A stretch of 64,000 bases of DNA, from positions 4,354,501 through 4,418,500 of the forward strand of contig JAOTON010001038.1 in the NCBI GenBank assembly GCA_034440635.1, written 5' to 3'. This document shows positions 1 through 12,779 of this stretch, one piece after another. How positions within the stretch are numbered: the stretch's first letter is position 1; each line of letters begins with the position of its first letter. The notes below the pieces were generated by a model. The model ran no database searches, was not told where the DNA came from, and was given only the letters and a program-made list of their open reading frames with translations. The translations under genes were made by a program, and so were the position numbers. The DNA comes from Lepas anatifera. Its lineage: Eukaryota; Arthropoda; Thecostraca; Lepadidae.

Positions 1-870
1 CCACTGATCGGCACCTAAATTATCAGTCTCATATTGATACTATGACACGGAAATGTACTGGCATACTTGTCGCACTCAGTCACTCCCGTCATGTACTGCC
101 GCGCACTGCATTGAAAACTGTTGTCCAGGCCTTGGTTTTGTCAATTGTTCAGTACTGTGCATCTGTATACGGAAGTTGCTGCAACACACAGGTCCATCGC
201 GTTCAAAAGATTGTGAATTTTGCGCCAGAGTGGTGACTGGTCGACGACAATGTGATCACATCTCCGATGCACTGCCTCAGCTAGGGTGGTACACTGCGAA
301 GCAAATGGTTGATTTTCGGACTGTATGTGCACTGCGGCGCATACTTGTGGCAGGTGCTCCGACTCCGCTGGTAAATACAATTGGCCTGCGCGCCAACGCC
401 CTCCACTCTCATGATACGCGCCGTGCCGAACTTTTCACTTTGCCGCAAATCAGAACAGAAGCTGGCCGTCGCAGAATTAACTACCGCGGCGTTCAGTTGT
501 TAAATTCCTGTGGACTGGACCCATTTGATCTGTCCTTCCAGGCAACGCTGAAGTCATTGTTTCTAACCAGTCCTGGCTGAATAATTGTAGACATTTGGAC
601 TACTTTTGTTTCCATTTACCTTTTTAGAATTTTAGCATTTAGCATTTTTACTATCATTTTAGTATTTTGTGATACTTCTTATGGCGTGTATGATTGGGTG
701 AACTGTACTCTTATTATTGGCGTGCTGCGAACTTGTGTGTATGTATCTTGTTACGGCGTTTCATTCTCTGCTTTTACCTTACGAACCCATTGGTTTTAAT
801 TTTTGACGTGACAAGTGAAAAGCCACGGCTAGTGGACCTTCGTCGAATAAAGTGAAACTGAAACTTTACG
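1..870 (+). pseudogene. Non-LTR (LINE) reverse transcriptase C-terminal fragment, frameshifted, with 3' tail
   Basis: The C-terminal end of a LINE-type reverse transcriptase, cut by the window edge. The frame starting at base 3 reads through VVQALVLSIVQYCASVYG and VHRVQKIVNFA, then stops at 234-236. A second frame takes up the same protein with ARVVTGRRQCDH, LPQLGW and RRINYRG, and ends at 578-580. This order (helix before 'YGS', 'RVQK..N.ARVVTG', 'L.WL') is typical of the region after the RT palm in CR1/Jockey-like elements. Non-coding sequence follows to about 870, with AATAAA near 847 and GAAACT repeats that look like a retroelement 3' end. The frameshift means it is inactive. Superfamily assignment is tentative. 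Confidence 0.7.
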
Positions 871-2459
871 GCCTCCGAAGAAGGGGAAGCGCAAAGCCGG
901 ACCGATATGAAGCGTGCAGCAGTAATGCGCCTGAGGCCGGTCTTTGGAATCGTGCGATTATTGGGACCTAACAACCCACCTGCTGAACAGGAATCTATCA
1001 AGCTGTTGGCATGTACTAACAGCTTGCATGCTGCTTGTAGAAACTGCGAACATCGGAGCACGCTTTATTCATTGGGTCTGTTCAGACTTGAACCTGGGGC
1101 ACTTGACTCCATATCCTGGTTTTGGAATTCCACAAGCGAGGGCTTAAACCATGTGTCACATCATCAACATCTCTACTGGTTTACAAGCCAATCCAGGAGG
1201 GGGGCAAAAGGCATCTTCCAGATGTAAGCCGAAGATTTTCTAAAGCCAGCTTTTCAGCTTTGTAATTTTTCCCAAGCGGCTTTACGGGTGTGCTCTTTCA
1301 ACAATGATCCATCAGTTCCTCCCCGCACGAGTACGTAAGCTGAATGGCTTCAATGAGGGAAGAACACCTAACTCAATGTCGTCTTTCTGTCGACTGGTTT
1401 TGTGACTTCACGTTAGAGAGTGAGCCGTTCCGATTGAGAGGTGCAATTCGCACAAGTGCGGAGCCCTGGAGTTAGACCCGGTGCCGTTTTGCATTGGTTT
1501 CTGCGCTGAACATAGGGCTTCAAAGATTCCCACCTAATGCTCAACGCTACACTTATTCCGCGGCCCGTTTCTGATGACCAGGAGCTCGGAGCTCTTTCAA
1601 AGCTCCTGAGCAGCTCCAGTGGAGAAACGAAAAGAAAACACAAAACCTGGATATTTCCCTACACGTTGAAACAGTGTATTTTTTTCTCAAATATGCAATG
1701 TGGAGCAAGGAAGGTAATGGAGACAATGAGAGTGCAAAGGGATACCTCTTAATAGTTTTATGGGTACTCTAGTTTTATTTATCGGATCCCTCCGTTTCCT
1801 GTTTTGCACAACACACCTGGTTCAGGAGTAAAAATGGCCTTAGGCAAAGGACGCAGGAGTTGTTGCGAAACAAGGAAGAAGTCTTCAGCTATTTAGAACT
1901 AGAAGGGCACTAATCCCCACTGGATTTACATACATCTGAAGGGCTGAGAACTAATAGGAGGGTCAGGGAACCGAAACTGGTCCCTAGTTTGTATGCAAAA
2001 AATTTCGCACTTTACAAAGAAAGCTCTAGCCATCATCAAGGTCGCTGAACCCTCACAGTCACCGCACACATAAAATGTGCAGGTCTATCATCTGGCCACA
2101 TGTTCATGGACTTTAACAGGAAATGGAAAGAAAACAATAAATGCAAGGGCTGGATAAATGCACAAAAATATTCCAATAAACCCGCAGTATAAACATTTCA
2201 GTTATTCACACTGATTACCAATTTCAGATCCGGAGTGGAAAAAATCGAAATTGTTTCTAAGCAGGGTAGGCCCAGTGGTTGTGGATACAAAGGGGTAGGG
2301 GACGGGAGCGGGGAGCCGCTCCACACAGCAGCGCCTCTGCCCACCGCAGCGTCCCAACGCCCAATAATGGCGGCCATTTCTCTCCGCCGAGTAAAGCAAT
2401 TTAAAAAGGCTGAAATCGCCGCGGACCCCGGGAGCTAACGAAGTGCCCGTTGCACCGTC
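871..2459. other. Non-coding, nothing recognised
   Basis: Only short chance ORFs on both strands. I see no repeat, RNA gene or splice-linked exon. Confidence 0.5.
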
Positions 2460-2960
2460 GTTTTATGAGATAAAAATGTAAATGGCTGACGCGCCCGCGC
2501 CGTCGTCGCCGTCTCACCCCTCGCGACGGGCTGATCGGGGCGACGCGACGCGGGCGACGCGCGCGCAAATCCGCTCCCGCACGCTACATTAGTGCTGCCA
2601 GGCAAGCACCGAAAACCACTTTGTGCTAAAACCCGGATTAAGGGCTATAATGAACGTGTTAAAATGCAGTGAAAAACTCAATCAGTTTGTATAGGGCTCG
2701 GCTTCGCATACATTAACCGCTGCGCTCCATTAGAGCAAATGCGATTTTTATGCAGGTCATTTATTACCGGGTCCTTCCATCTTGGAGCGCCATTGGAGAC
2801 CGATAAATCATACTTGGCAGTGACCGGGGCCGGGGCGGGCCAGTGAGCGGGACTGCCGCGGCCACGTGACCGGCCGCGGGGCACGCCTGTGCAGACCCCG
2901 CCGCCCACGTGACATACACCAGATCAGCTGACCGCGCTCTGGCTGCAGTGCAAATTGCAT
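2460..2960. promoter_or_regulatory. Candidate cis-regulatory island
   Basis: A GC- and CpG-rich block (2480-2590) passes into AT-rich sequence with GGATTA, TTAAAA, CATTAG and ATTTATTACC homeodomain-like cores, E-boxes (CACGTG near 2863 and 2906, CAGCTG near 2927) and no ORF. It resembles developmental enhancers in composition only. No conservation data were available. Confidence 0.25.
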
Positions 2961-4399
2961 GCCGAGAACTGAGTGGTGGCTTATGAAGAAAACGAGTCAA
3001 ACGGAACAACCCCTCACGAGTGTTTCGCGGAGCTGGCTTCTCCGTTGAGGTTCTTAAAAAGTGACCACTGTCGGCGATGCCACGGTCCCGGACCTCATAA
3101 ATACAGCCCGCTTCATACAGGCCGTGATGGGGCCCGGTCATGAGGCTGCTCTCATTCGAGCTACACGGAGATTTATTAGAAGGCGCTGCAACGAGAAGTT
3201 CAGCTGTACCATGTGACCCCGCGTCCCAGGATTGTCTCTGTATTACGGTACGATCAAAAGTAGAGCATGCTTTTTAGAAGGGTTACAATCGTCTTCCGGC
3301 TGTTTTGACATTGGAGTGACAGAAGCACTCTTCTGTCCACGACCCATTAGTTCGACCTGACGCAATCAGCCTGGCCGGTCGGCAAAGCAGCATCAGTGGC
3401 CGTCACATAGCGATTCTCCGCCGGGGAGGTGTCAACAGTCACTTGCGCCCATATTGAGCACGTGTCGGCAGCGTCCAGACTTCCGAGAACGGCCAGCACG
3501 TCGGCCTCAGAGCTGTCGCCGCGATTGACTGCCGGATCGGCGTGGGCCGGCCATTGCGCTGCATAGCAGCCATCAAATTAGCTTGCAGATGCAAGACGCA
3601 GCTGATCGAGCCAATCGCTGGCCGTCGACGCCAGCGCTCAATGCTGCCGCCACCGCCGCGTGCAGGCGGCCCGGCTGCCATATTGTTGCAGCCGCAGCAG
3701 GGCTGCCATATTGGACGGAAGCCAGGTCATATTGCACGGCAGAGCGGGCGGGTCGCCGCTGCACTGGAATGAACCAGCTGCCGGCATGCAATTTAGAAGT
3801 GTCTCTGGAATCCAGAGCGATGGTAAAGTTTGAGATGAAACGCTGGCAAGTTGACGCGTCCGCAGAGGGCGAGGAAGCAAGATCAGATTCAGTCTCATTG
3901 GTATCGTCTTCATTTTTGGGAGTTTTAGGGGCGCCGACTGCGGTGGTCATTTTGAACCAGTTTTACTACGTCTGTATGCGTGACAGCAAGGTTTGTCGCG
4001 TCGCCCGTGGTGAAGACCGGCAGTGCCCGCCCTGTTCCACCAGCACGCCTATCTTCCCAGTGTCTACCAAGCTGAAGAACCTGTCACTAGCTGTTCAAGC
4101 TGAAGAAAATGTATCCAAATCGGCCTCAGTCAGTAGACCTGCGGCACACGAAGCGACGTCGAATAAAACAGTGTACTGTATTAACCACTGCAAAACCACT
4201 GAGTGGCTTTATTTTACAGGGCGCACCGCCATACGTACTTGTCAGGAGCGTCACCGCGCATTCTTTTTACTGGGGAAAGGGGCGGCGGGCGGGATTTGGT
4301 GACAACGGGGAGGGCTGGGGGTGGGAGACAAAGCTAAAGACTACGAGAAAGCTAAGAAACTAACTAAGCTAAGAAAAGGCTCAAATTATTGGCCAAGTA
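2961..4399. other. Non-coding stretch with GC-rich and mixed sequence
   Basis: Holds a 239-residue plus-strand ORF (3583-4302) and a minus-strand ORF (3950-3573). Neither resembles a known domain. The first part of the minus ORF is noted separately as a weak candidate. Confidence 0.4.
3758..3950 (-). CDS. Weak candidate coding exon, unrecognised
   Basis: From ATG at 3950 (context CAAAATGACC) the minus strand gives an acidic, serine-rich, protein-like peptide (MTTAVGAPKTPKNEDDTNE...) that ends in a low-complexity Ala/Arg stretch after about 65 residues. No domain is recognised. I could not find a convincing donor near 3758 or a partner exon. It may be a first exon of an unknown gene or chance. 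Confidence 0.15.
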
Positions 4400-5640
4400 T
4401 CCTAATTTTGGAGTGAACACCCCCTGATGCGCAGGCTGGAGGGATGCCCTGCCTTCGACATCCAGGGTCCTTGTTGAAAAAAAACCTCCAGAGTGCAACC
4501 AAATTGCTTCTTCATCACTCCTGGTTGCCAGTGACCGCGCCCTCCAGCCACTGGAAGAGGCCCCGGACCCTGTCCAGCGGCAGAGGGAGCGTCCGTCCGG
4601 CGGGAGCGGTCCATTTGATCCTCATCTGCCATCAGCTGACGCGTGTGTCAGCCGACTATCTGCTGGTGCCGCGTCCAACAAACACCGGCATACCAGCCTG
4701 GCATACCGCGAGTGCGCGGCATGCGCCGGAAGGGTGGTCTCGTCAGACAGCGTGGCGGTGGTACACTCGCCGCCGGCAGCTGGCACCCACCAAAACACTG
4801 ATGAGGCGATCACGAGCCAGGCACCGGCATCGGCCGACCCACGGGTCGGCCGACGTCTCCGACGACCTCGCACACAGCGGACCTCGGGGCTCGCCGGCGC
4901 CGATCTCTCAGACAGGGTGTCGCATGTGACGTGCAGTAATGATCATCTGGGTCGGAAGAGAGACACTGCACGGCGGTTTCCGTGAGCGTTGGAGTGTCCC
5001 AGAGAGGGACCAGAAGCCAGCGCGGCCATCAATTGCCGTGGTTCTGCTGTGGCCCCAGCTGAGCGCGGCGCAGTCCGGGGTGCGGACCGCTGTTGTCGGT
5101 GTCAGATCCGGTCTCGCCGACACACCTGGGTTTTAATTACCTGCCTGGGCTCGTTTGGGTTGGTATTAGCACCCCTGCGGTCGCCGCCGCGCCGGCCGGA
5201 TTCCTGGGTACAAAGCGTGAGCCCAGGTGAGGCGCGGGGGCCGCCCCTGTGAGGGGGAGGACGCGGCTGTGATTAATGGTTTGTGTCGGCAGCGTCGCAG
5301 AAGGGGTGAGACAAATCCCGGCCGGCGGCGGCCCGGCTCCAGGCGACAATGCAGCAGCGACAATGACCGCGCCCGGTGCCGGCGGCGCTGGGGACTGGCC
5401 GGGACCGGCCGGGACCACCCGGACCGTCGGACCGTCAGCCGAGCAGGCGCCGCTCCCCCGGCCGGTCCCGCGCCAGTCTGCCGAGCCAGCAGCGCCCCGG
5501 CAGCAGACAGTGGGTAATGCGCCACACCCCTCTCACAAGCCAGGCCTGTGTCTACCACCTGGGAGCCTGGTAGTTACCCCGGGGGACTGCCTCCGGTACT
5601 CGTCTGATTTGTGGACTTACTCACTAGGCTACAGGTAGAG
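4400..5640. other. GC- and CpG-rich island
   Basis: Composition rises sharply, especially 5160-5520 (runs such as GGCCGGCGGCGGCCCGG). ORFs overlap in all frames, as expected from GC-rich DNA without stops, and none has domain-like content. It could be a CpG-island promoter or an isochore-like patch; no TATA or initiator is evident. Confidence 0.35.
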
Positions 5641-7399
5641 GTTAGGACTATCTATTTTCCCCAGCGGAGACCAGATTCCATCCCGTGATAAGAACGTTTC
5701 CGTAAAACAAAAATGCTTGTGGAGCCTTTTGAGAGAGGATATAATTACCTCAAACGGTCAGAGAGATAGGCACTATGATCTTAATTTGATTCTTTTTTGT
5801 AGGCATTATTCACGCCTCGAAGGGCGCCAGCCTCAACTTGAGAAAATGTTCCACCTACTGATTCCCCGATACACTACTGCACTATGTTGACAGGACTGCA
5901 GTTTTGCTGATCACTGGCCACAGAATATAGATGCCGTTGCCTCTGGAAAGGATGATTCCTGGAAATGGGTGTAAAATTTGGTGACTCTTGTCTCCAAGGC
6001 CTCACCACCAACATCACAGTAAAAAATCAGAGAAAAGCCCGCATCAGCACCCGCAAAGTTTTTGCTGGGACCCCGAAAATGCAGCAGTATGTCCAAAGGC
6101 ATCTATGAAGCACCACCTTGGTGACATGCACCTGGAGCCGTGACGTAACTCACCATGTCATCTGGCATCACTCATGACTCCTGTAAAAGTTGCCACCAAG
6201 CGTCACAAAGTGATGCGCGGCGAAGAAGAGAAAATAGGCACTTCTAACGAATTGCACGAATACAAGGGCGCAGTGGAACATTAGAACTAGTTTCTCTCCC
6301 GTGCCAAAGACTGAGCGAGACGAGCGGAGTGTGGAGGGCAGGCGGTGGGACGCCGGGTAGCAGCGGGTGGTGCAGGTAAACAGACGGAAGCATCTGTCTC
6401 TGTAACACACACAGTGCGGACGTCAGCAGAGCCGCCATCGTGTCATTCCCCACCACAGCACACTCTTTCTGCGGCACTCTTTCGCCGGCTACGGCGCAGA
6501 TAGTGCGAAAACTGGCTTCCATCACTCGCACCTCCTGCCTTATCGCCGTCTGTGGCTGAAGTTTTGTCTCATTTCCCAGTGTTCTCAACCCGGGGAGTCT
6601 GGTCTGAGACGGAGGACGTGCCAGAAAAACAGCTGCATCAATCACAAGCAGGATACAAAATTGCCCACCAGAATGCGTAATTCAGAATTTGGTAAGGGAT
6701 GCTTATGACGAAATCGTTTGAAGTTACAGTAAAAAAGCAACTGCATTTCAACACCCTATATTGCTAACCGCGTAGCTTTTGGTGAAGTGATAAAACCCAG
6801 TAAAAGCTGCTGAGTGGTCCTGAACAAGCGAGGTCCCAACAAAACCGTATACTCTTTTTTCAGGATCTACCTTTAATAATTTACAAAGAAATAAGAAACG
6901 CAGACCCATTTTTTTCAGCTTGCAAGCCCTTGATTTATCGGTTTATTTATCAACTCAAACATGAAGCCTTAAAACTAATGATTTGCCATCACAATGCCCC
7001 AGAAAACCTTCATCCTAAAAGTTTCAGTTGCCAAAACACGTTCCGTTGTTTCAACCTCAAACGTTTCAGTAGCACACTTTCAGTAGGTTTCGTTCTGCCG
7101 CGGCAGCAGCGGACAGACGCTGGGGCAGAACCGACCCAGCAGAGCGCAGAGGGCGACACCAGCGCGCTCGGTGGCAGAAACACGAAACCGCAGATAGCGG
7201 CCGTGGTAGCGAAACATCCCCGGGGCAAGACACCAGGGTGAAACGCAGAGTAAGGGCCCTCTCAATTAGGGAAAACAGAGGGCGCTCCGCATCCAGTGTA
7301 AAAAAGTCTAACATACTCTGCCCCTGTAATATCTGAGCAGAACTTTAACCGAAAAGCGACACAAGTCGATCACCAAGCGGCGAAAAGACAAGACAACTT
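5641..7399. other. Non-coding, nothing recognised
   Basis: Mixed composition with short chance ORFs only. No repeat structure or RNA gene seen. Confidence 0.5.
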
Positions 7400-8580
7400 C
7401 ATCGGATTTTGTACGGGCGTCGGAGCGCGCCAATTGGCATGGTCTATGATGTATTGTTATAAAAAGGGGTAATTTAATTCTCATTTGGACGGTGCACGCG
7501 GTGGCGAGGCGTAGTGGGCCGTGACGTCACAGCCTCTGGGTGTCGGCGACCCTCTCACTCCAGCCCACATCACATTACCGCACCTAATGAACCGGCGTGC
7601 TCAGCCGCTCACTGCCCAATCACATAAGAATATATATTTTGGTATTCCAGTATTTGAAGTTCATCATCACCACACGTTCCCATAAGACAGAAAGCTTTGG
7701 CATTATGATAACACGGTGTAAATCAAGCCGACTAATTTCAAATCAGCGACAAAAAACCCGTTCGCTGCGTGCACAGCGGCGAGTGGAGGGGCCGACTCGC
7801 GCCAGCTGGGACAGCGGGCTCCTGGGTTGCGGTGACGCTTCAGCACGAAATCCCGCCATAATTGCCGACCACTTCCGTACGTATCCATCGCCAAACCCAG
7901 CAGCGAGCGGGCCTTTGTTCCTGTCCGCATGCCGATAATTTGGGCCGCGGCCGGCCAATCAATGCTTCACAACGGTTCGGGTTGAATGGCCGAAAATTCT
8001 ATCATTCGTAATTATAACATCCACCGCTCTGCGACCAAAATAATTGTATAATTCTTCCCAGGTAATTTCAAAGGAAACAAAAGGCGGTCATTATGTCTCA
8101 TACTTATGAGCCAGTCGGGCGCTGCGCCAGCAAATAATCTCTAATTACTGTTTTGGCTGGGTCGGCCAGGCCCCGTTATTTGCCCAATGCTAATGGCTCC
8201 GTGATATTTTATTTGAGGTCGTCTATAATTACGCCGGCAGCGAACGTGACGCGGCGCAGACAGAGGTGACGCGGCGGCGACAGCGCCGGCGCACCCGTCA
8301 CTCATTAGCGGCACGGCTGTGCAAACGCGGCCAAGTCGAGCCTGTTTGATAGCGTTAATGCCGGCTTGTGAGGCGCCGCCGCCTTAGTCGGCACCGGCAT
8401 CGTTAGCGTATTTGCTGTGGACGGCGGTGGTTCAGTTGGAGCCGATTCGGAGCCTGCAGGGGTCCACCGGGTAGCAATGACGTGAAGTTCGACATCACAC
8501 TCACACCGCCTCCCTTGACGGCCCCCACGGCGGCGCCGGTGGGTCGGGTCCTCGCCAGGTGTAGCGGTCACTAAACTAGT
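7400..8580. promoter_or_regulatory. Candidate cis-regulatory island rich in TAAT cores
   Basis: Contains GTAATTTAATTC (near 7469), CGTAATTATAAC (near 8008), AATAATTGTATAATTC (near 8040), CTCTAATTACTG (near 8140) and CTATAATTACGCC (near 8222), mixed with CG-rich segments. This dense, repeat-free mixture of homeodomain-type cores is like conserved non-coding DNA around developmental regulators. The call rests on composition alone. Confidence 0.3.
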
Positions 8581-8967
8581 GTCTGTCGAATGAACCTGAC
8601 AAGCGGGTTAGCTTTCAAGATTTTTGCCGTGGTGTTATTTTCGTTTTCTACATGACTTTTATCCGAGTTGTCACACCTTCCGTATTTGGAATCAGTGTCT
8701 GATGTCGTGAGCAATGTACATTCCCGGGGAACTTGTCTTGGAAACTACGACACCCAGGATGGATCCAGGGAAGAGCAAGCCGGCCATCCTTCACCAAGCG
8801 ATCACATTATTATATCTTGTTTTAGCCAATTTTGACAGATTAAAAAAACATACATTAACGGTTTTGCACTGGCTGCTCCCCCCTAAACGTTTGGTCTAGA
8901 CTCGCCTCTGACGACACCAGCAATCAAACAAGGAATCCCGCGATGAGGGCTACATTTAAAAGCTAAC
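8581..8967. other. Non-coding spacer
   Basis: AT-rich sequence before the SINE 3' end. Nothing recognised. Confidence 0.5.
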
Positions 8968-9173
8968 GTTAAACGTCCTGCAAAAGTCAGGGATAACCGT
9001 CCCCACAGGCCGCCCTCTCACAAGACAGCTGCCAGCCGACCTGCGTCGGGGGAGATGGATCGCCCGAGCGTCTCAGGAGAATCGATCCCAAGCCTCTCCC
9101 ACGTACTGCCACTGTACGGGTTCTGAGCAGCAGACGGGAGCCCAACGCTCAGCAACTGGACTGCTGGGGCCAC
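8968..9173 (-). mobile_element. tRNA-derived SINE, second copy, inverted
   Basis: Read on the minus strand, this matches the SINE at 27405-27749 in order: TGAGCGTTGGGCTCC, GCTGCTCA, GGCTTGGGATCG, GTAGGTCGGCTGGCA-like and GACGTTTAAC. Divergence is substantial, indicating an old insertion. The tRNA A-box area is near 9165 and the element ends near 8968 without a clear A-tail. Only the 5' two thirds of the family unit is visible. Confidence 0.65.
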
Positions 9174-12100
9174 CAATTTCACAAACCCGAAATTAGTTCA
9201 GTTTTTCCATGGGGAAAATTTGACCAATCGCGGAAGCCATACACGGTGTAAAATCATTGCCGTGCTAAGAATAGCATTGAGTGAACCGATTTCACATGCC
9301 AGAGATTTCGAAAAGCATTGTAATCGTTTTCTTCTAAACTTTGAATACAAAATTCGAGTCCGATAACATCTGCCGCTACTTATGAGCAGAATACTCCCAT
9401 TTTCTTGTGTGTTGCCCTCCACTTTTCATCAGCGACAACCCAAAGCGTAGAAAACAGACCCACAATGGGACATTTGGTCAGGCCGTGGTCTTGCCTTAAT
9501 TCACGCATCAAAGACTGAATACTCATCAATATCGCTCACATGAGCGCAGAATTACCTGCACTGTGAGCCGTCGCTCCGTAAATAGCCCTGCGGCGATCGG
9601 CACTCCGTCCCAACTGCAACCCAACGGGGCTCGCTGTACGCGCCCCGTGAATGGTCAGCTCGGGGGCTCCGTCAGACCGTTGATAATACCACAATACCGG
9701 TGCTTGTCTGTGGCCGCGTCGGCGTGTGGAGCGCCAGCGTCGCCGCCGACACCCGCTCCATCTACACGTGCGTCGCCAGCCCTTTCACATGTCATCGACA
9801 CAAATGAGCTGGCTCGGAGACGACGGGCCCGAATTCGGGACCGCGCACACTCCAGCAAGGCCCGACCGCCGCCGCCCGACTCGGGTCGGCTCTAATCGGC
9901 TCAGTCGCCGACTTGATTATAACTAATTGTGGGAAATGACTCGTTTGTGTGTCGCCACGTGAGGACGAGCCTGAAGGCTGGAGGTGCCAAACACCACCAG
10001 TCTGCCTGCCTCGCTCGCATCGGATGGCGTTAAGGGGTGTCTTATTGAAGTGAGTTTTCACCGTCTTGCTATCAGTTGATTCGGGAAGATGCAAGATACG
10101 AATGAGTTCTATCGGAAACTCTAAGGTTTGATAGAATTCTGGATGGGTTTCACTGCTCCTTTTGACACCTTTATTGGAATCGGCACCAGGTTTCGTGGCG
10201 GCTCGCAGGAGTGGACCCTGAAGAAAGAACCGAGGTCACTGCTAATTCCTACTCATGGACAGAGAAGGCGCAACAAATTACTGGTGCTGCTCAGCTCTCG
10301 GCGATGATGCTCTTTCTTCGAATGAGCTGGAAGAGAGGGGCATGGAAGTTGGTTTGACAGGATGTTAGTCACGAAGGAAATAGCTGAGTTTGAAATGGGG
10401 TTCTTGCTGCCTGCCAAATACGATGTAAAATCCAGCAAATATCCTGAACAGATCAATGCGGCTCAGCAAAGTCTAAACAACAATTTTTGCAGGAGAGCAT
10501 CTGGAAAAGTCTTAGAGATTATTAGCCAAGTAAACATTTCAAAGTATCAGATACATCATTACAAAATAAACCGTTTTTCAAACAAGATAATCCAGTCTAC
10601 TTGATTGAACTGGCAAATGACTTAGCAGCATTGTTACGGGGAATTAATTTCCAGACATCTAACTTAGGATAATGGCGGCTTGCGTACCTGCAGCTGCCTA
10701 CGAGCAATGTCTAACAGCGTTATACTTGGGGCTCGCTGCCGCACCAATTGCAGATGGCATATGAGGTCGCTAAGACTCAATCACTGTACTGGACGGCACA
10801 GCGGGGAATTAGTACAGCATTATTGAAAGATATTCTGAAGAAATCAAACTCAGGTCGACAGCAAATATGAGCCAGTGTTCCTGGAATTAGATTTGAGGCA
10901 GCGAGGTAACTTATAATTCCAATTACTATTCTGAAGACGAGATGACTTTTTAATGAACACAAAAATTACCTCTACACAACAAAATATGTTTCTTCAACCA
11001 GAAATGTCTTCTGATGTTTCCTGACGTAGGTGCTGCTCGTGTCGCCTGTTCCATGCTGCCGGCTGGCTCTCTCTCCAGCCAGAGGGCAGCCTGTTTAACA
11101 CCAGCGCTTCATTCAGAGCCGGGGCAGGCCGATCAATATGCCGGCCTGGTGATGGGCTGGGCGGATGTCACCGCCGCATCAGCTCGACCTCAGCCACCGG
11201 GCTGTGCCAGGCTACCGGGCTACACCAGGCTTTATCATACACCGACCCAGGCCACTGAGTTACACCAGGCCACTGACCCAGGCCGGACTCGCAGTGACAC
11301 CATCAGTAGCGCACCATATGTACACATATGGTACAGTACGTTCCCCGTTGCCACACCACGGCATTATTGTGTTTGCTTGTTACTATTTGACGATGCCATA
11401 ACCGGTCTGCCACTTTAAAAAAAAGACGATTCCGAAATCCGTCAAGGTCACCGCCATACCTAAAAGCCGCTTTTTCTTGCTCTGAAACTCCTTCACTTCA
11501 GCAACTATCCAGGAATAGTCACTGACATTAGAACGGCATGCTCACAGTAAGCCAAGCCAGTGAAACAAACAAAAACTGGTCCAGTCACGTGCCCTCTACC
11601 GAATGGTGCGCCACCTACACTCACCAGAGCGGTACCAACTTACCCCCCTCCCCCCTGTGAAGCCACGCCGTAACAGGCTCCTTGCCTGTGGAATTGTGTC
11701 GAGGCCGTTCTTCACCGGAAGGATCTATAGTCCCGCACATCGGTCGTGAACTCTTTTTCACGGACTCGGAAATATGCTAGGCTCTTGTACCTGTCGTTCC
11801 AATGGAGAACGAGAAAGGCATTACCCAGTGTTTCCCCAGAACCAGATGTGCAGAGCCGGCTCTGGGCACCGGAATCGACTTCGGTAACTGTTATAACTGA
11901 AATAAACTCGCAGTTTTCTTTTTAACTGAATTGGAAAACATTTGTCTGTAGAACATTTTGTAAATCAGTATTAAGGATTTGGATCTGTTCCGTGACGCGA
12001 TAAATGACTAAAATAGCCACCCGGGTCCGTGTGGGTTCAGTGTAAAGGCCAGCATCGACACCGGACTATATTTGTGATAGAAGACACCACAACTTCACAT

Positions 12101-12329
12101 CCGGTACTCAATTCCACTTTTAATATTATATGGTCCTTTTACACATCACATTCAGCCATGACATCACCCGCTTTCGACAGTTCCTCGCTCGGATTCGGTT
12201 TGGTGCTCACGGTCGACTTAGCAGCCCCGATCCAAAGACCAGTCTCCATGTCAAAGAGACGGGGTGCGTCCTCTGTGCACGGCCCTATTGAGATGCACCC
12301 TGTGTCATCGTCGGCCGCACGATAATAAT
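9174..12329. other. Non-coding, nothing recognised
   Basis: Gene-free stretch with chance ORFs. A short AT-rich near-palindrome (CCATATG..CATATGG) lies near 11317-11334. A minor GC-rich patch is at 9590-9900. No coding, RNA or repeat call can be supported. Confidence 0.5.
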
Positions 12330-12520
12330 GCACTGCCAAATTTTATGACATTAGCAGAACCGGTGCCGCGCTCGGCTGGATGCATCGGCGAATATCATTG
12401 GCCAGCCTCGCTAAGACGCCAGTGCTGATTGGTCCGATAGATTTAATCGGTCGTGTCGTGTGTTTTGTCATTATCTACGGCCGCGATTAATTCTCGGCGA
12501 CTTTTGAATTTCTGAGCGGT
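12330..12520. promoter_or_regulatory. Candidate cis-regulatory block
   Basis: ATAATAATG, GATTTAATCGG, TTTTGTCATTATC and GCGATTAATTC occur in a repeat-free 190-nt stretch with no ORF. Enhancer-like by composition only. Confidence 0.2.
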
Positions 12521-12779
12521 CAGGGGTCATCAATCATGCTGGAATACAATGAGGCAGCTGGTATGAGTATGACGGGCCCAGCCATTGCACTCGACGGCTA
12601 CACGTAAGTGCCACCACACTGCCCAGTCTAAGTGCAGAATGCAAGAACTGCGAAGCAGAATTGAAACTGGCCGCTGACCAGAGATCCTCCTTTCCTCGCC
12701 CCGGGGCCATATGCCCCTAGGTTTTCCGAGATAGCAGAAAACGACGAGGCGCAGCACCACGGTTGAGGGCTCTACCTCT

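Noticed and set aside
3583..4302. 239-residue plus-strand ORF
   Set aside because: No domain, low-complexity start, amino-acid make-up as expected from GC-rich random sequence.
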